Below the pieces are notes generated by a model. It saw nothing but the letters and a program-made list of their open reading frames with translations. It did no database searches and was not told the origin of the DNA. Below, in pieces: positions 16,818 through 25,450 of a stretch of 64,000 nt of DNA (positions are counted from its first letter, which is position 1; each line of letters begins with the position of its first letter). The position numbers were made by a program, and so were the translations under genes. Source of the stretch: JBMOLK01 sp049325575 (GTDB lineage Bacteria; Bacillota; Clostridia; Acetivibrionales; Acetivibrionaceae); contig JBMOLK010000058.1 of the NCBI GenBank assembly GCA_049325575.1, forward strand, positions 1 to 64,000, written 5' to 3'.

Positions 16818-17237
16818 ATGCCAAAAGTATTGAGAGCTGACGGTATGAACAAATGTATTGGCTGCTTTACATGCATGCTTACCTGTTCTGGGGTAAACCG
16901 TCAAAATCACTCTCTGTCAAAAAGTGCAATAAAGGTCAGAACCAGTGGCGGCCTCCAAGGAAAGTTTGTAGCTGTATTTTGTCTTGCTTGCAAAGATGAA
17001 AGAGCATGTGCCGAAGCTTGCCCTTCAGGTGCATTGGAGAAGAGGCTGGGCGGAGGAGTAATATTAAAGTCTGAGAAATGTATAGGATGCAGAAAGTGCG
17101 AGGTAGCTTGTATAGTTAATGCCGTGCACTTTGATGAAGATGAGAAAAAACCTATAATATGCAAGCATTGTGGGGTATGTGCCAGATTCTGTCCTCATGA
17201 GTGTCTTAGAATGGAGGATGTAAGCAATGATTTATGA
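16818..17237 (+). CDS. Polyferredoxin-like 4Fe-4S protein of the AOR operon
   Basis: A 139-residue electron-transfer protein with four groups of clustered cysteines: CIGCFTCMLTC, CLACKDERACAEAC, CIGCRKCEVAC and CKHCGVCARFC. Together these give 16 or more ligands, enough for four [4Fe-4S] clusters, like HycB/AOR-associated subunits. The ATG at 16818 has TAGGGGTG at good spacing; a GTG nine bases earlier is inside that site. It overlaps the AOR gene by 11 bases, so translation is coupled. It probably carries electrons between AOR and soluble ferredoxin or another acceptor. Confidence 0.9.
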   Translation: MPKVLRADGMNKCIGCFTCMLTCSGVNRQNHSLSKSAIKVRTSGGLQGKFVAVFCLACKDERACAEACPSGALEKRLGGGVILKSEKCIGCRKCEVACIVNAVHFDEDEKKPIICKHCGVCARFCPHECLRMEDVSNDL

Positions 17238-18981
17238 AAAGTACATAAAAGTCCTTTATATTGACCTTACTGAAAGCAAGATACGCATAGAACAGAGAAA
17301 GGATTTGGTTGAATACCTGGGTGGTGTAGGCGTTGCATCAAAGTTATTGGAGGAAAACCTCAAACCGGAGTATGGACCTTTTGATGAGCAGCAGCCCATA
17401 GTATTTGCAATTGGTGCCGCGTCTTCAATTTTTCCCGTTATTACAAAGACGGTTGCCATGTTTCGTTCGCCGCTAACCGGTGAACTGGGAGAAAGCTATG
17501 CCGGAGGAAGAATGGCTCTGACACTGTTTCTAGCCGGATATGATGCCGTTGTTATAACAGGTAAGGCAAAAAAACCTTCGTATATATCCATTACAAGGAA
17601 TAGTGTTGAGTTCAAGGATGCAAGGGCAATGTGGGGCATGTCCTCCGATGAAATAGGCAGAGCAGTAAGAGAAAGGGAGCCTGGTGAAGGTAAGAGAAGT
17701 ATTATAAGAATAGGCCCAGCAGGTGAGAATCTGGTGAATTATGCGAGTGTGTGTGTTGATACATACAGACACTTTGGAAGACTGGGACTTGGAGCAGTTT
17801 TCGGGAGTAAAAATCTCAAGGCCATATCCATAGTTGGAGACAGGAATCTGCCTGTTAAAAACTTTAAGGAGTATTTCAAGGTTTACCAGGAAATCTACAA
17901 AAGGGTAACCGATACGGAAATCATGTCAAAGTACCATGATGTAGGTACACCAATCAATATAGCTCCGTTGAATGCTCTGGGAGCTTTACCTACAAAGAAC
18001 CTTAGACAAAACGTGTTTGAACATGGAGACAGTATTTCAGGTGAGACCTTTGCAGAGAAAAATCTTGTAAGAAAGATGGCATGCACAGGCTGTCCTGTTG
18101 GATGTATTCACATTGGACAATTCCGGCGTGAGTTTGATAAAGGACATGAGTATGAAGCTGTAAGTGTGGGCTATGATTATGAGCTCATATTCTCACTGGG
18201 AAGTTTCCTTGGTATCAAGACTACCGAAGAGGTATTAGAGCTTATAGAGGTTGTTGAGCATCTGGGAATGGATGCAATGTCTGTAGGTGTAGTACTGGGG
18301 TGGGCTACTGAAGCATTCATCAAAAAGCTTGTTACAGAGGAGCAGACATTGGTACCGTTGGCTTTCGGCAACACAGCAAGCTACTTGAAAGCCCTTGAGT
18401 ATATTGCCTATAAGAAGAATGATTTTTATAAAGCTCTGTCTGAAGGTGCTGATAAGGCGTCTGACATATACGGCGGTAAAGAGTTTGCAATGACCTTTGC
18501 AAAAAATGAGATGCCTGGCTATCATACCGGGTATGGTGCAATAGTAGGAGCTGTAGTAGGAGCAAGGCATTCACACCTTTGTAACGGCGGGTACTCGGTA
18601 GACCAGTCAATGAAGGAATTTGACAAGGATAAGCTGGTAGAAGCATTGTTTGCTGAAGAAAAGGAAAGATGTATGCTAAACTCTCTTGTCATATGTCTTT
18701 TTGCAAGAAAAGTATATGATAGGGAAACAATAGTGGCAGCACTTAATTCCATAGGATATAATTACTCTAATGAGGATTTGACTGCCATAGGTGAAAGAAT
18801 TTACAAAACCAAGCTTAGGATTAAGAAGTCATTAGGCTTTAATCAGACTAGTGTTAAGCTGCCAAAGAGACTCTTTGAGACACCTAGTATGCATGGTCTG
18901 CTGGACGAAAAAACTACCTATGAGCTTATTGACATGTATAATAAAAAAGTTGAGGAGCTAATGGCTGAAAAAGAAGCTTAA
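17227..18981 (+). CDS. aor: Tungsten-containing aldehyde:ferredoxin oxidoreductase
   Basis: Oxidises aldehydes to carboxylic acids, or the reverse, with a tungsten bis-pterin cofactor and one [4Fe-4S] cluster. The 584-residue protein is close to the usual AOR length. Cluster ligands are visible as ACTGCPVGC (Cys286, Cys289, Cys293) and a late Cys near 490 in LVICLFARK, matching the spacing of the Pyrococcus enzyme. The N-terminal domain has YLGGVGVASKLL and RMALTLFLAGYDAVVITGKA. The small ferredoxin gene overlaps it upstream and a MoaD-like gene follows after 16 bases. The nearby tungstate transporter and cofactor genes support tungsten over molybdenum. Confidence 0.94.
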   Translation: MIYEKYIKVLYIDLTESKIRIEQRKDLVEYLGGVGVASKLLEENLKPEYGPFDEQQPIVFAIGAASSIFPVITKTVAMFRSPLTGELGESYAGGRMALTLFLAGYDAVVITGKAKKPSYISITRNSVEFKDARAMWGMSSDEIGRAVREREPGEGKRSIIRIGPAGENLVNYASVCVDTYRHFGRLGLGAVFGSKNLKAISIVGDRNLPVKNFKEYFKVYQEIYKRVTDTEIMSKYHDVGTPINIAPLNALGALPTKNLRQNVFEHGDSISGETFAEKNLVRKMACTGCPVGCIHIGQFRREFDKGHEYEAVSVGYDYELIFSLGSFLGIKTTEEVLELIEVVEHLGMDAMSVGVVLGWATEAFIKKLVTEEQTLVPLAFGNTASYLKALEYIAYKKNDFYKALSEGADKASDIYGGKEFAMTFAKNEMPGYHTGYGAIVGAVVGARHSHLCNGGYSVDQSMKEFDKDKLVEALFAEEKERCMLNSLVICLFARKVYDRETIVAALNSIGYNYSNEDLTAIGERIYKTKLRIKKSLGFNQTSVKLPKRLFETPSMHGLLDEKTTYELIDMYNKKVEELMAEKEA

Positions 18982-18997
18982 CGGTGGTTTATATAGT

Positions 18998-19249
18998 ATG
19001 AGAGTAATTATCGAGGTTACAGGATGGTATAAAAGATTTACAGGGGGAAATGGGTCAATAGAGCTTGTGGTTAAAGAAGGAACAAGGGCTGTTGATGCTG
19101 TAATTATGACAGGTATCCCCAGAGAAGAGATAGGGTTTATTACATTGGAAAATGATAATATAAAGGGTCAGACACGTCTTGTAAATGAAGATATTATTCT
19201 ATCGGAAGGAGATAGACTTAGGGTCTATCCTCTTCTGATAGGGGGATAA
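18998..19249 (+). CDS. MoaD/ThiS-like sulfur carrier protein
   Basis: An 83-residue ubiquitin-fold sulfur carrier ending in the required Gly-Gly (YPLLIGG). The C-terminal glycine would be thiocarboxylated to give sulfur to precursor Z during pterin dithiolene formation. It is last in the AOR operon, 16 bases after aor. This placement suggests a carrier dedicated to tungsten cofactor. No moaE is visible in the window; MoaD-like proteins next to AOR genes are common in anaerobes. No terminator is obvious in the 48 bases before the convergent mog gene. Confidence 0.88.
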   Translation: MRVIIEVTGWYKRFTGGNGSIELVVKEGTRAVDAVIMTGIPREEIGFITLENDNIKGQTRLVNEDIILSEGDRLRVYPLLIGG

Positions 19250-19297
19250 AATAACAAGTTGAGAAAAGCCCAAAATTGATGGCATAAGGTGTGTTTA

Positions 19298-19789
19298 CTA
19301 AGGTTGGCCGCACTCTCCTGTTTGGCCTTTTAAAATCATCAGTCCGTGAGAAAGTACCGGGAGTATTACCTGGAGACATTCTCTTACACCTTTGGGGCTG
19401 CCTGGGAGATTGACAATCAGGGTTTTATTCCTTATTCCGGCTACTGCTCTTGACAGCATGGCCATGGGAGTGATTTCGAGGCTTCTAAGGCGCATAGCTT
19501 CCGGTATACCTGGTACCTGCCGGTGGATAACATCCAGTGTCGCTTCAGGAGTTATATCCCTTGGAGAAAAGCCTGTACCTCCAGTAGTGAGTATCAGGTC
19601 TATACCAAGCTTATCGCTCATTGAACGCAAGGCTTCGGAGATTATCTGTCTCTCATCCGGAACTACTATATACTTGACTATTTCAAAGTCTAGAGGTTTG
19701 ATAAGATCCATGATTACTTTACCGCTTTCGTCGATTCTTTCACCGGCATAGCCTTTATCACTTGCTGTTAGAATACCTGCTTTAAACAC
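19298..19789 (-). CDS. mog: Molybdopterin adenylyltransferase, MogA/MoaB family
   Basis: Activates molybdopterin by adenylation before metal insertion by MoeA. The GTG at 19789 gives 163 residues beginning FKAGILTASDKG after the initiator. It is preceded by AAAGGATGG at seven bases, whereas an upstream ATG (19834) adds 15 unlike residues and lacks a ribosome site. Family motifs: LTASDKGYAGERIDESG, LTTGGTGFSPRDITPEAT, and NLPGSPKGVRE. It is transcribed toward the AOR operon and divergent from tupA, sharing the 178-base region that holds the riboswitch candidate of tupA. Confidence 0.92.
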   Translation of the reverse strand: MFKAGILTASDKGYAGERIDESGKVIMDLIKPLDFEIVKYIVVPDERQIISEALRSMSDKLGIDLILTTGGTGFSPRDITPEATLDVIHRQVPGIPEAMRLRSLEITPMAMLSRAVAGIRNKTLIVNLPGSPKGVRECLQVILPVLSHGLMILKGQTGECGQP

Positions 19790-19870
19790 GTTTGTACCAT
19801 CCTTTACAAGAATATGATACTGGTATTTTAACATATAGTTTTTTAAAACTAAACAGATTATTTTCTTCCG

Positions 19871-19960
19871 AGCCTAAAAGTCTAAGGTGAAAGCTATGAT
19901 TTTTTGGCCGATAGGGTAAGAGCCGGAAACGGACTTGCCTTCCAATTTTGAAAAGGGAGA
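19871..19960 (+). promoter_or_regulatory. Candidate Moco/Tuco-type riboswitch before tupA
   Basis: A structured leader in the right place for a molybdenum/tungsten cofactor riboswitch. AGGGTAAG (19913-19920) pairs with CTTGCCTT (19934-19941). Inside it CCG-GAAA-CGG makes a GNRA-capped hairpin. A further outer helix is possible: GCC/AAAA near 19872 with TTTT/GGC near 19902-19908. CTTCC (19939-19943) can instead pair with GGGAG (19955-19959), the ribosome site of tupA. The two pairings share three bases, so they exclude each other. The family name rests on context and the GNRA hairpin, not on a covariance search. Confidence 0.5.
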
Positions 19961-19967
19961 TGCTTTA

Positions 19968-20825
19968 ATGAAAAAAAGAATGTTTATAAGCTTTTTGCGT
20001 AAAAAATGCTGCTTAATAATAGTCCTTTCAATTGTAACCCTTACACTTCTTTCTTCCTGCAGCCTGCCAACGGGTGGTTCACTGACCCTGGCTACGACTA
20101 CAAGTGTCAATGACAGCGGTCTTCTTGAATATTTAAAACCGGAGTTTGAAAAGGATACAGGTATTTCACTCAAAATTGTTGCCCAGGGCACCGGACAGGC
20201 TATAAAAACCGGGGAAAACGGTGATGCGGATGTTCTTCTTATACATTCAAAGAAAGCTGAAGAACAGTTTGTGTCTGAAGGCCATGGTGTAAAGCGTATT
20301 GAATTAATGTATAATTACTTTGTTATGATAGGTCCAAAGGAAGATCCTGCGGGTCTTACAAAGTTAGATGAGAAGAACGCAGCTGCTGCCCTTAAGATGA
20401 TTGCAGACGCAAAGTTGCCTTTTGTTTCCAGGGGTGACGACTCGGGGACTCATAAAAAGGAAATGAGTCTATGGAAGGAAGCCGGTATTGAACCGTCAGG
20501 GAATTGGTATATATCTGCTGGAAAGGGTATGGGGGCTGTATTGTCCATGGCAAGTGAAAAGCAGGCGTATACACTTACCGATAAGGCCACATACTTATCC
20601 ATGAAGGACAAGCTTAACCTTGAGATTGTTCTTGAAAACGCCAGGGACTTACTGAACCAGTATACAATAATTGCTGTAAACCCTGATAAGCATAAAGGTA
20701 TTAATAATAAGGGTGCGCAGAAATTTATTGAATGGATGATGTCAGACAAAGCCCTTAAGATGATAAATGACTTTGGAAAGGATAAATACGGAGAAGGCCT
20801 GTTTACAGTAAATAACAGTAAGTAA
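19968..20825 (+). CDS. tupA: Tungstate ABC transporter substrate-binding lipoprotein
   Basis: Captures tungstate outside the membrane for TupBC. The true start is the ATG at 19968 behind AAAAGGGAG; an in-frame TTG at 19935 falls in the leader hairpin. 285 residues: signal with lipobox LSSC (Cys near 25), then the TupA motif LATTTSVNDSGLLEYL. The TTTS loop is the anion-binding hallmark that separates TupA from ModA. Next come GDADVLLIHSKKAEEQFVSEG and SRGDDSGTHKKE. It is the first gene of the tup-moe-moa operon and is probably controlled by the riboswitch candidate through ribosome-site masking. Confidence 0.93.
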   Translation: MKKRMFISFLRKKCCLIIVLSIVTLTLLSSCSLPTGGSLTLATTTSVNDSGLLEYLKPEFEKDTGISLKIVAQGTGQAIKTGENGDADVLLIHSKKAEEQFVSEGHGVKRIELMYNYFVMIGPKEDPAGLTKLDEKNAAAALKMIADAKLPFVSRGDDSGTHKKEMSLWKEAGIEPSGNWYISAGKGMGAVLSMASEKQAYTLTDKATYLSMKDKLNLEIVLENARDLLNQYTIIAVNPDKHKGINNKGAQKFIEWMMSDKALKMINDFGKDKYGEGLFTVNNSK

Positions 20826-20844
20826 TAACTAAGGGGTTGGAAAG

Positions 20845-21534
20845 TTGAGCGATATATTAAAAGGTCTTATTGAGGCCTGGGAGCTGATTATATCCTTTGA
20901 CAGGCAGATTTATGGTATAATAGCCCTTACACTTGCAGTTACCTTGTTAAGTTCAGCGGTATCGGCCATATTGGCCGTTCCGCTTGGTATTTTGATTGGA
21001 AGTAAGAATTTTAGAGGAAAGAGACTTTTAGTGAGGGTTATAAGCACGCTGATGGGACTTCCACCGGTAGTAGCGGGGCTAATAGTATATCTGTTTTTGT
21101 CACGTAAGGGGCCTTTTGGAAGCCTGCAGCTTCTTTTTACACCGGCAGCAATGGTTATTGCCCAGGTTGTAATAGTAACGCCCATTATTACAGGGCTTAT
21201 AATTGGCGCAGTGAAGCTTAAATCCAGGGAAGTTGAGGAAACCTGCAAAGGAATAGGGATAGGAAAATTTAAGACTTCGGTTATGCTGCTTTATGAATGC
21301 AGGTATCCGGTTATTTCAGCACTTCTTGCAGGTTATGGAAGGGCAATATCGGAAGTCGGTGCTGTCATGCTTGTAGGCGGTAACATTCAATACCATACAA
21401 GGGTTATGACCACTTCCATAGTGCTTGAAACGGGAAAAGGCAATTATGATATAGCACTTGCATTGGGAATTATACTGCTATTGATATCATTTGTAATAAA
21501 TTGGATAATTCAGCGTTTCCAGGAGGAAGCATGA
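20845..21534 (+). CDS. tupB: Tungstate ABC transporter permease
   Basis: A 229-residue integral membrane protein with five to six helices and the ABC permease loop EETCKGIGIGKFKTSVMLL. The later segment YGRAISEVGAVMLVGGN is typical of TupB and of sulfate/molybdate permeases. Starts with TTG behind AAGGGGTTGG. It lies 19 bases after tupA and overlaps tupC by four bases (ATGA), so translation is coupled. Confidence 0.92.
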   Translation: MSDILKGLIEAWELIISFDRQIYGIIALTLAVTLLSSAVSAILAVPLGILIGSKNFRGKRLLVRVISTLMGLPPVVAGLIVYLFLSRKGPFGSLQLLFTPAAMVIAQVVIVTPIITGLIIGAVKLKSREVEETCKGIGIGKFKTSVMLLYECRYPVISALLAGYGRAISEVGAVMLVGGNIQYHTRVMTTSIVLETGKGNYDIALALGIILLLISFVINWIIQRFQEEA

Positions 21535-22220
21535 GGATAAGGTTAAGGAATTTAAAGAAAGCTTTTAATGATAAAACTGTATTGGACATAGATAGCCTTG
21601 AACTTGAGACGGGAAAGATATATGCTGTTCTTGGACCCAATGGTTCGGGAAAGACCACCATGTTAAGGGTGCTGGCAAACCTGGAAAGGGCTGACGAGGG
21701 AGAGGTTTCTTATGGAGATAAGCCTGTATTCCCAAAAGATACAGTAGCTTATCTTGCACAAAGGCCTTATCTTTTTGATATATCGGTTTATAAAAATGTG
21801 GTATTGGGCATTAAAAATAAAGAAAATATCCGAAGTGAAGCCGTTAATGCATTAAAGCAGGTTGGTATGGAGAGCTTTGTAGACCGCAGAGCCCGGTCAC
21901 TTTCGGGAGGTGAGGCCCAGAAGGCAGCATTGGCAAGGACATTGGTACTTGGAAGGAGTCTTGTTTTTCTGGATGAGCCCACATCCGCTGTTGACATTTC
22001 CAGCATCAGAATGGTTGAAGAATATATTAGATATGTTAATAACAGTGATAAATCTACAATTGTATTTACTACCCATAATCCTTCCCAGGCCTTAAGGCTT
22101 GCTCACGAGATAATAGTGCTCTGGAACGGAAGGATAGTTGAAAAGGGTATACCTATACAAATACTTGAGTCTCCAAAGACTGAAGAAATAAAAGAATTCC
22201 TGAAAAATTGGAGGATTTGA
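21531..22220 (+). CDS. tupC: Tungstate ABC transporter ATPase
   Basis: A 229-residue ABC ATPase energising tungstate import. Walker A is GPNGSGKTT, the Q-loop is YLAQRPYLF, the signature is SLSGGEAQKAALAR, and Walker B is LVFLDEPTSAVD with a switch His in FTTHNPSQA. The ATG at 21531 follows GGAGGAAGC and overlaps the tupB stop; the frame is open ten codons further up but that part lies inside tupB. Confidence 0.93.
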   Translation: MRIRLRNLKKAFNDKTVLDIDSLELETGKIYAVLGPNGSGKTTMLRVLANLERADEGEVSYGDKPVFPKDTVAYLAQRPYLFDISVYKNVVLGIKNKENIRSEAVNALKQVGMESFVDRRARSLSGGEAQKAALARTLVLGRSLVFLDEPTSAVDISSIRMVEEYIRYVNNSDKSTIVFTTHNPSQALRLAHEIIVLWNGRIVEKGIPIQILESPKTEEIKEFLKNWRI

Positions 22221-22226
22221 ACTACA

Positions 22227-23450
22227 GTGTTTGATGTAAAAAGCGTTGACGAAGTTATTAAGATTATAAAAGAAAGCTTTTCAGATATTGTTCTTAAGAC
22301 TGAGGTGGTAGACATAAAAGAAGCTGTCGGCAGGGTTACAGTAGAAGATGTGATATCTGGTGAAGAAATTCCGGTATTTAACCGTTCCTCGGTTGACGGA
22401 TATGCTGTCATTTCATCCGATACTTTTGGTGCAAGTGACTCGACCCCAGCCCAGCTAAGATTAGTTGGCGAAGTAAAGATGGGAGAAAAGCCTGAAATGA
22501 ATCTTCAAAGGGGAAAGGCTGTTTATGTGCCTACGGGCGGCCAGCTTCCCAAGAACGCTGACGCAGTAGTGATGATAGAATACGCGGAGAACTATGATGA
22601 CGGGTTCATATATATAAATAAGGCTGCGGCACCCGGAAGCAGTGTAGTATTTAAGGGAGACGATATTAAGGAGGGAAGCATTGTAATCAGGCAAAATCAT
22701 GTGCTAAGGCCCCAGGATATCGGAATGCTTGCGGCTTTAGGCTTTCAAAATATTAAGGTAAAAAATAAAGTAAGAATCGGAATAATATCCACCGGTGATG
22801 AGGTGGTTGGTATAGATGCTGTACCTAAAGGAGCTAAAGTAAGGGATATTAATTCATATGCGCTTTATTCGGCTGTTTTAAATGATGGAGGAATTCCCAA
22901 GCTTTATGGTATCGTGGAAGACAATTTTGACAAAATTAAGGAGATGGTAGAAAAGGCGCTTTTGGAGAGTGATATTGTTCTAATATCAGGAGGTAGTTCC
23001 GTAGGAACAAGGGATGAAACCTTTAAGGTCATTAATTCTCTTGGGCTTCCAGGGATTTTGGTTCACGGAATTGCTGTAAAGCCAGGTAAACCTACCATTT
23101 TGGGAAAGATTTATGATAAAGCGGTGTTTGGGCTTCCAGGACATCCTGCATCAGCTTTTGTTATATATAAGATATTTGTATCCTACCTGATGGATATAAT
23201 TAACGGCATCGGTCCTAAACTAAAAAAAACCGTAAGGGCCAAGCTTTCGTGCAACTATCCTTCAAATAACGGGAGAGAAGAGTTTATTCCTGTTAAACTT
23301 GAGGAAGCAGACGGGAAAACCCTTGCTGTTCCTGTGTTCGGAAAGTCGGGTTTGATAAGCATTCTAACATCTGCAGATGGGTATGTGCATAAGAGAAGAG
23401 GCTATGAAGGAATACCATCAGGCCAAGAGATAGAGGTTATACTGTTTTAA
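22227..23450 (+). CDS. moeA: Molybdopterin molybdenumtransferase MoeA
   Basis: Inserts molybdate or tungstate into adenylylated molybdopterin. The 407-residue protein has full MoeA layout: an N-terminal domain with VFNRSSVDGYAV (the conserved SxxDGYA) and YVPTGGQLPKNADAVVM, a MogA-like domain with ISTGDEV, ISGGSSVGTRDET, GIAVKPGKPTILG and GLPGHPASAF, and a C-terminal beta barrel. GTG start, GGAGGA 13 bases before, six bases after tupC. Together with the next gene this makes two MoeA paralogues in one operon. In AOR-containing organisms paralogues may divide Mo and W, but which is which cannot be told. Confidence 0.94.
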   Translation: MFDVKSVDEVIKIIKESFSDIVLKTEVVDIKEAVGRVTVEDVISGEEIPVFNRSSVDGYAVISSDTFGASDSTPAQLRLVGEVKMGEKPEMNLQRGKAVYVPTGGQLPKNADAVVMIEYAENYDDGFIYINKAAAPGSSVVFKGDDIKEGSIVIRQNHVLRPQDIGMLAALGFQNIKVKNKVRIGIISTGDEVVGIDAVPKGAKVRDINSYALYSAVLNDGGIPKLYGIVEDNFDKIKEMVEKALLESDIVLISGGSSVGTRDETFKVINSLGLPGILVHGIAVKPGKPTILGKIYDKAVFGLPGHPASAFVIYKIFVSYLMDIINGIGPKLKKTVRAKLSCNYPSNNGREEFIPVKLEEADGKTLAVPVFGKSGLISILTSADGYVHKRRGYEGIPSGQEIEVILF

Positions 23451-23483
23451 GCTAAAGAGACCCAACTGGTATGAGGTGAAATT

Positions 23484-25418
23484 ATGAGCTTTACTTACCT
23501 GAATAATACTGAACTCTATGAGGCACTTGAAATCTATATAAAACATGTAAGAAATACAGGATTCACGATTGGGGTTGAGGAAGTACCTGTTCAGGATTCA
23601 TTTGGACGCATAACTTGGGAGGCTGTTTACGCCAGGATTTCCTCACCGCACTATAATGCCTGTGCAATGGATGGAATAGCTGTTTGTGCTGCCAAAACCT
23701 TTGGAGCAACAGATACGACCCCTGTAGTTCTTAAGGAAGGTATTGATTTTGCAAGGGTGGATACCGGGGACCCGCTGCCCTGTGATAAATATGATGCTGT
23801 AATAATGATAGAGGACGTTATTGAACTTGAAGACGGGAATGTAAAAATCATTGCTGCTGCAGCTCCCTGGCAGCATATAAGGCAGATTGGAGAGGATATA
23901 TGTGCCAATGAAATGATTATACCCTCCAACACAAGAATAGAGCCTGCCGCTATTGGAGCAATGCTGGCAGGAGGGGTGCTTAAGGTAAAGGTATTAAAAA
24001 AGCCTGTTGTAGGAATTATTCCTACAGGTGATGAGATAGTAAGTCCAAAAGACAACCCAAAGGAAGGTGAAATAATCGAGTTTAACTCGTCTATATTTTC
24101 ACCTATGCTGTCTTCCTGGGGAGCAATCACAAAGGTCTACAGAATAGTACCTGATAAATATGAGCTTATATCTGATGCTTTAGTTAAGGCTTGTGAGGAA
24201 TGTGACCTTGTGCTCCTTAATGCAGGTTCATCAGCAGGAAGGGAAGACCTGTCCTCAAAGGTTATAGCTGATGCAGGAAGGAAGGTACTGCACGGGATTG
24301 CCATAAAGCCGGGCAAGCCCACTATACTGGGGATAGTTAATGACAGGCCTGTTATAGGTGTTCCGGGATATCCGGTGTCAGGCATTATAGTCCTTGAGAG
24401 TATTGTGAAGAGTGTGCTGGAATGCATACAGGGCATAGACTTTCCGGGTAGACCCAAGATAAAGGCAGTTCTCTCCAGAAAGGTTATGTCAACGTTAAAA
24501 TACAGGGAATTTGTTCGCGTGAAGCTTGGAGATGTTGGTGGTAAGCTTGTAGCCACACCTTTAAACCGGGGGGCGGGAGTGGTCACTTCATTTGTGAAGG
24601 CTGACGGTATTATGGAGATTCCCATGAACATAGAAGGGTTTGATGCAGGCAGGGAAGTGGAAATAAATCTTTTAAAGGATGAGAGAGAAATCAGGAATAC
24701 CCTGGTTGTAACAGGCAGCCACGATCCTTTACTTGATATAGTTTCCGATATTATGAAAAGAAGATACCCTGGAGAATATGTATCTTCTTCCCATGTAGGC
24801 AGCATGGGAGGAATAATGGCAATAAAAAGAGGAGAAGCCCATGCAGCAGGTATACATCTTTTGGATGAAGACACAGGGCTGTATAACAAAAGCTACATAA
24901 AGAGATACCTTCCGAATGAAGCAGTACTTACAATAAAATGTGTAAAAAGAGTGCAGGGTCTTATGGTTGCAAAGGGTAATCCCTATAACCTGGAAGACAT
25001 TGGTGATATAGTAAAAAGCGGTTTAAGATATGTAAACAGGCAGAAAGGGTCAGGTACAAGGATACTGCTTGATTACCTTTTAAGCCGTAATGGAATTGAC
25101 TCAAAAGGTATATACGGCTATGACAGGGAGGAGTTTACTCATATGGCAGTTGCAGTTTTGGTAGCATCGGGCAGTGCTGACGCCGGACTGGGCATATACT
25201 CTGCTGCCAGGGCCTATGACCTTGAATTTATTCCTGTTTGTGAGGAAGTATATGACTTTATAGTACCCCAGAGATTTATAGAACTAAAAGCATTAAAGAA
25301 CTTTATTCATATTCTTAGGTCAAAAGAATTTAAAGATATGCTGACCGGTTTAGGCGGTTATATAATGGATGAAGCAGGCAGGGTTTTTACTGACGATGGT
25401 TTTGAGTATGATGTCTGA
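23484..25418 (+). CDS. MoeA fused to a PBP-like (molybdate/tungstate-binding type) domain
   Basis: A 644-residue fusion. Residues 1-405 are a second MoeA: CAMDGIAV, VDTGDPLPCDKYDAVIMI, IPTGDEIV, NAGSSAGREDLSS, GIAIKPGKPTILG and GVPGYPVSG. From about residue 410 (NTLVVTGSHDPLLDIVSDIM) to the end is a periplasmic-binding-protein-like domain related to ModA/TupA and LysR effector domains, with GSGTRILLDYLL and AVAVLVASGSADAGLG. There is no signal peptide, so that domain acts in the cytoplasm. It may hold the metal oxyanion or sense it next to the transferase. Strong AGGTGA site; 33 bases after moeA. Fusions of this layout are known in clostridia and archaea. Confidence 0.9.
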   Translation: MSFTYLNNTELYEALEIYIKHVRNTGFTIGVEEVPVQDSFGRITWEAVYARISSPHYNACAMDGIAVCAAKTFGATDTTPVVLKEGIDFARVDTGDPLPCDKYDAVIMIEDVIELEDGNVKIIAAAAPWQHIRQIGEDICANEMIIPSNTRIEPAAIGAMLAGGVLKVKVLKKPVVGIIPTGDEIVSPKDNPKEGEIIEFNSSIFSPMLSSWGAITKVYRIVPDKYELISDALVKACEECDLVLLNAGSSAGREDLSSKVIADAGRKVLHGIAIKPGKPTILGIVNDRPVIGVPGYPVSGIIVLESIVKSVLECIQGIDFPGRPKIKAVLSRKVMSTLKYREFVRVKLGDVGGKLVATPLNRGAGVVTSFVKADGIMEIPMNIEGFDAGREVEINLLKDEREIRNTLVVTGSHDPLLDIVSDIMKRRYPGEYVSSSHVGSMGGIMAIKRGEAHAAGIHLLDEDTGLYNKSYIKRYLPNEAVLTIKCVKRVQGLMVAKGNPYNLEDIGDIVKSGLRYVNRQKGSGTRILLDYLLSRNGIDSKGIYGYDREEFTHMAVAVLVASGSADAGLGIYSAARAYDLEFIPVCEEVYDFIVPQRFIELKALKNFIHILRSKEFKDMLTGLGGYIMDEAGRVFTDDGFEYDV

Positions 25419-25450
25419 ACTTCGAAATCTTAATATGTGAGGTTGGTAAG

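Noticed and set aside
4137..24889. Many long open frames opposite real genes (for example 4573-4998 plus and 24137-24889 minus)
   Set aside because: They are antisense to strong genes, with low-complexity or implausible proteins and no ribosome sites.
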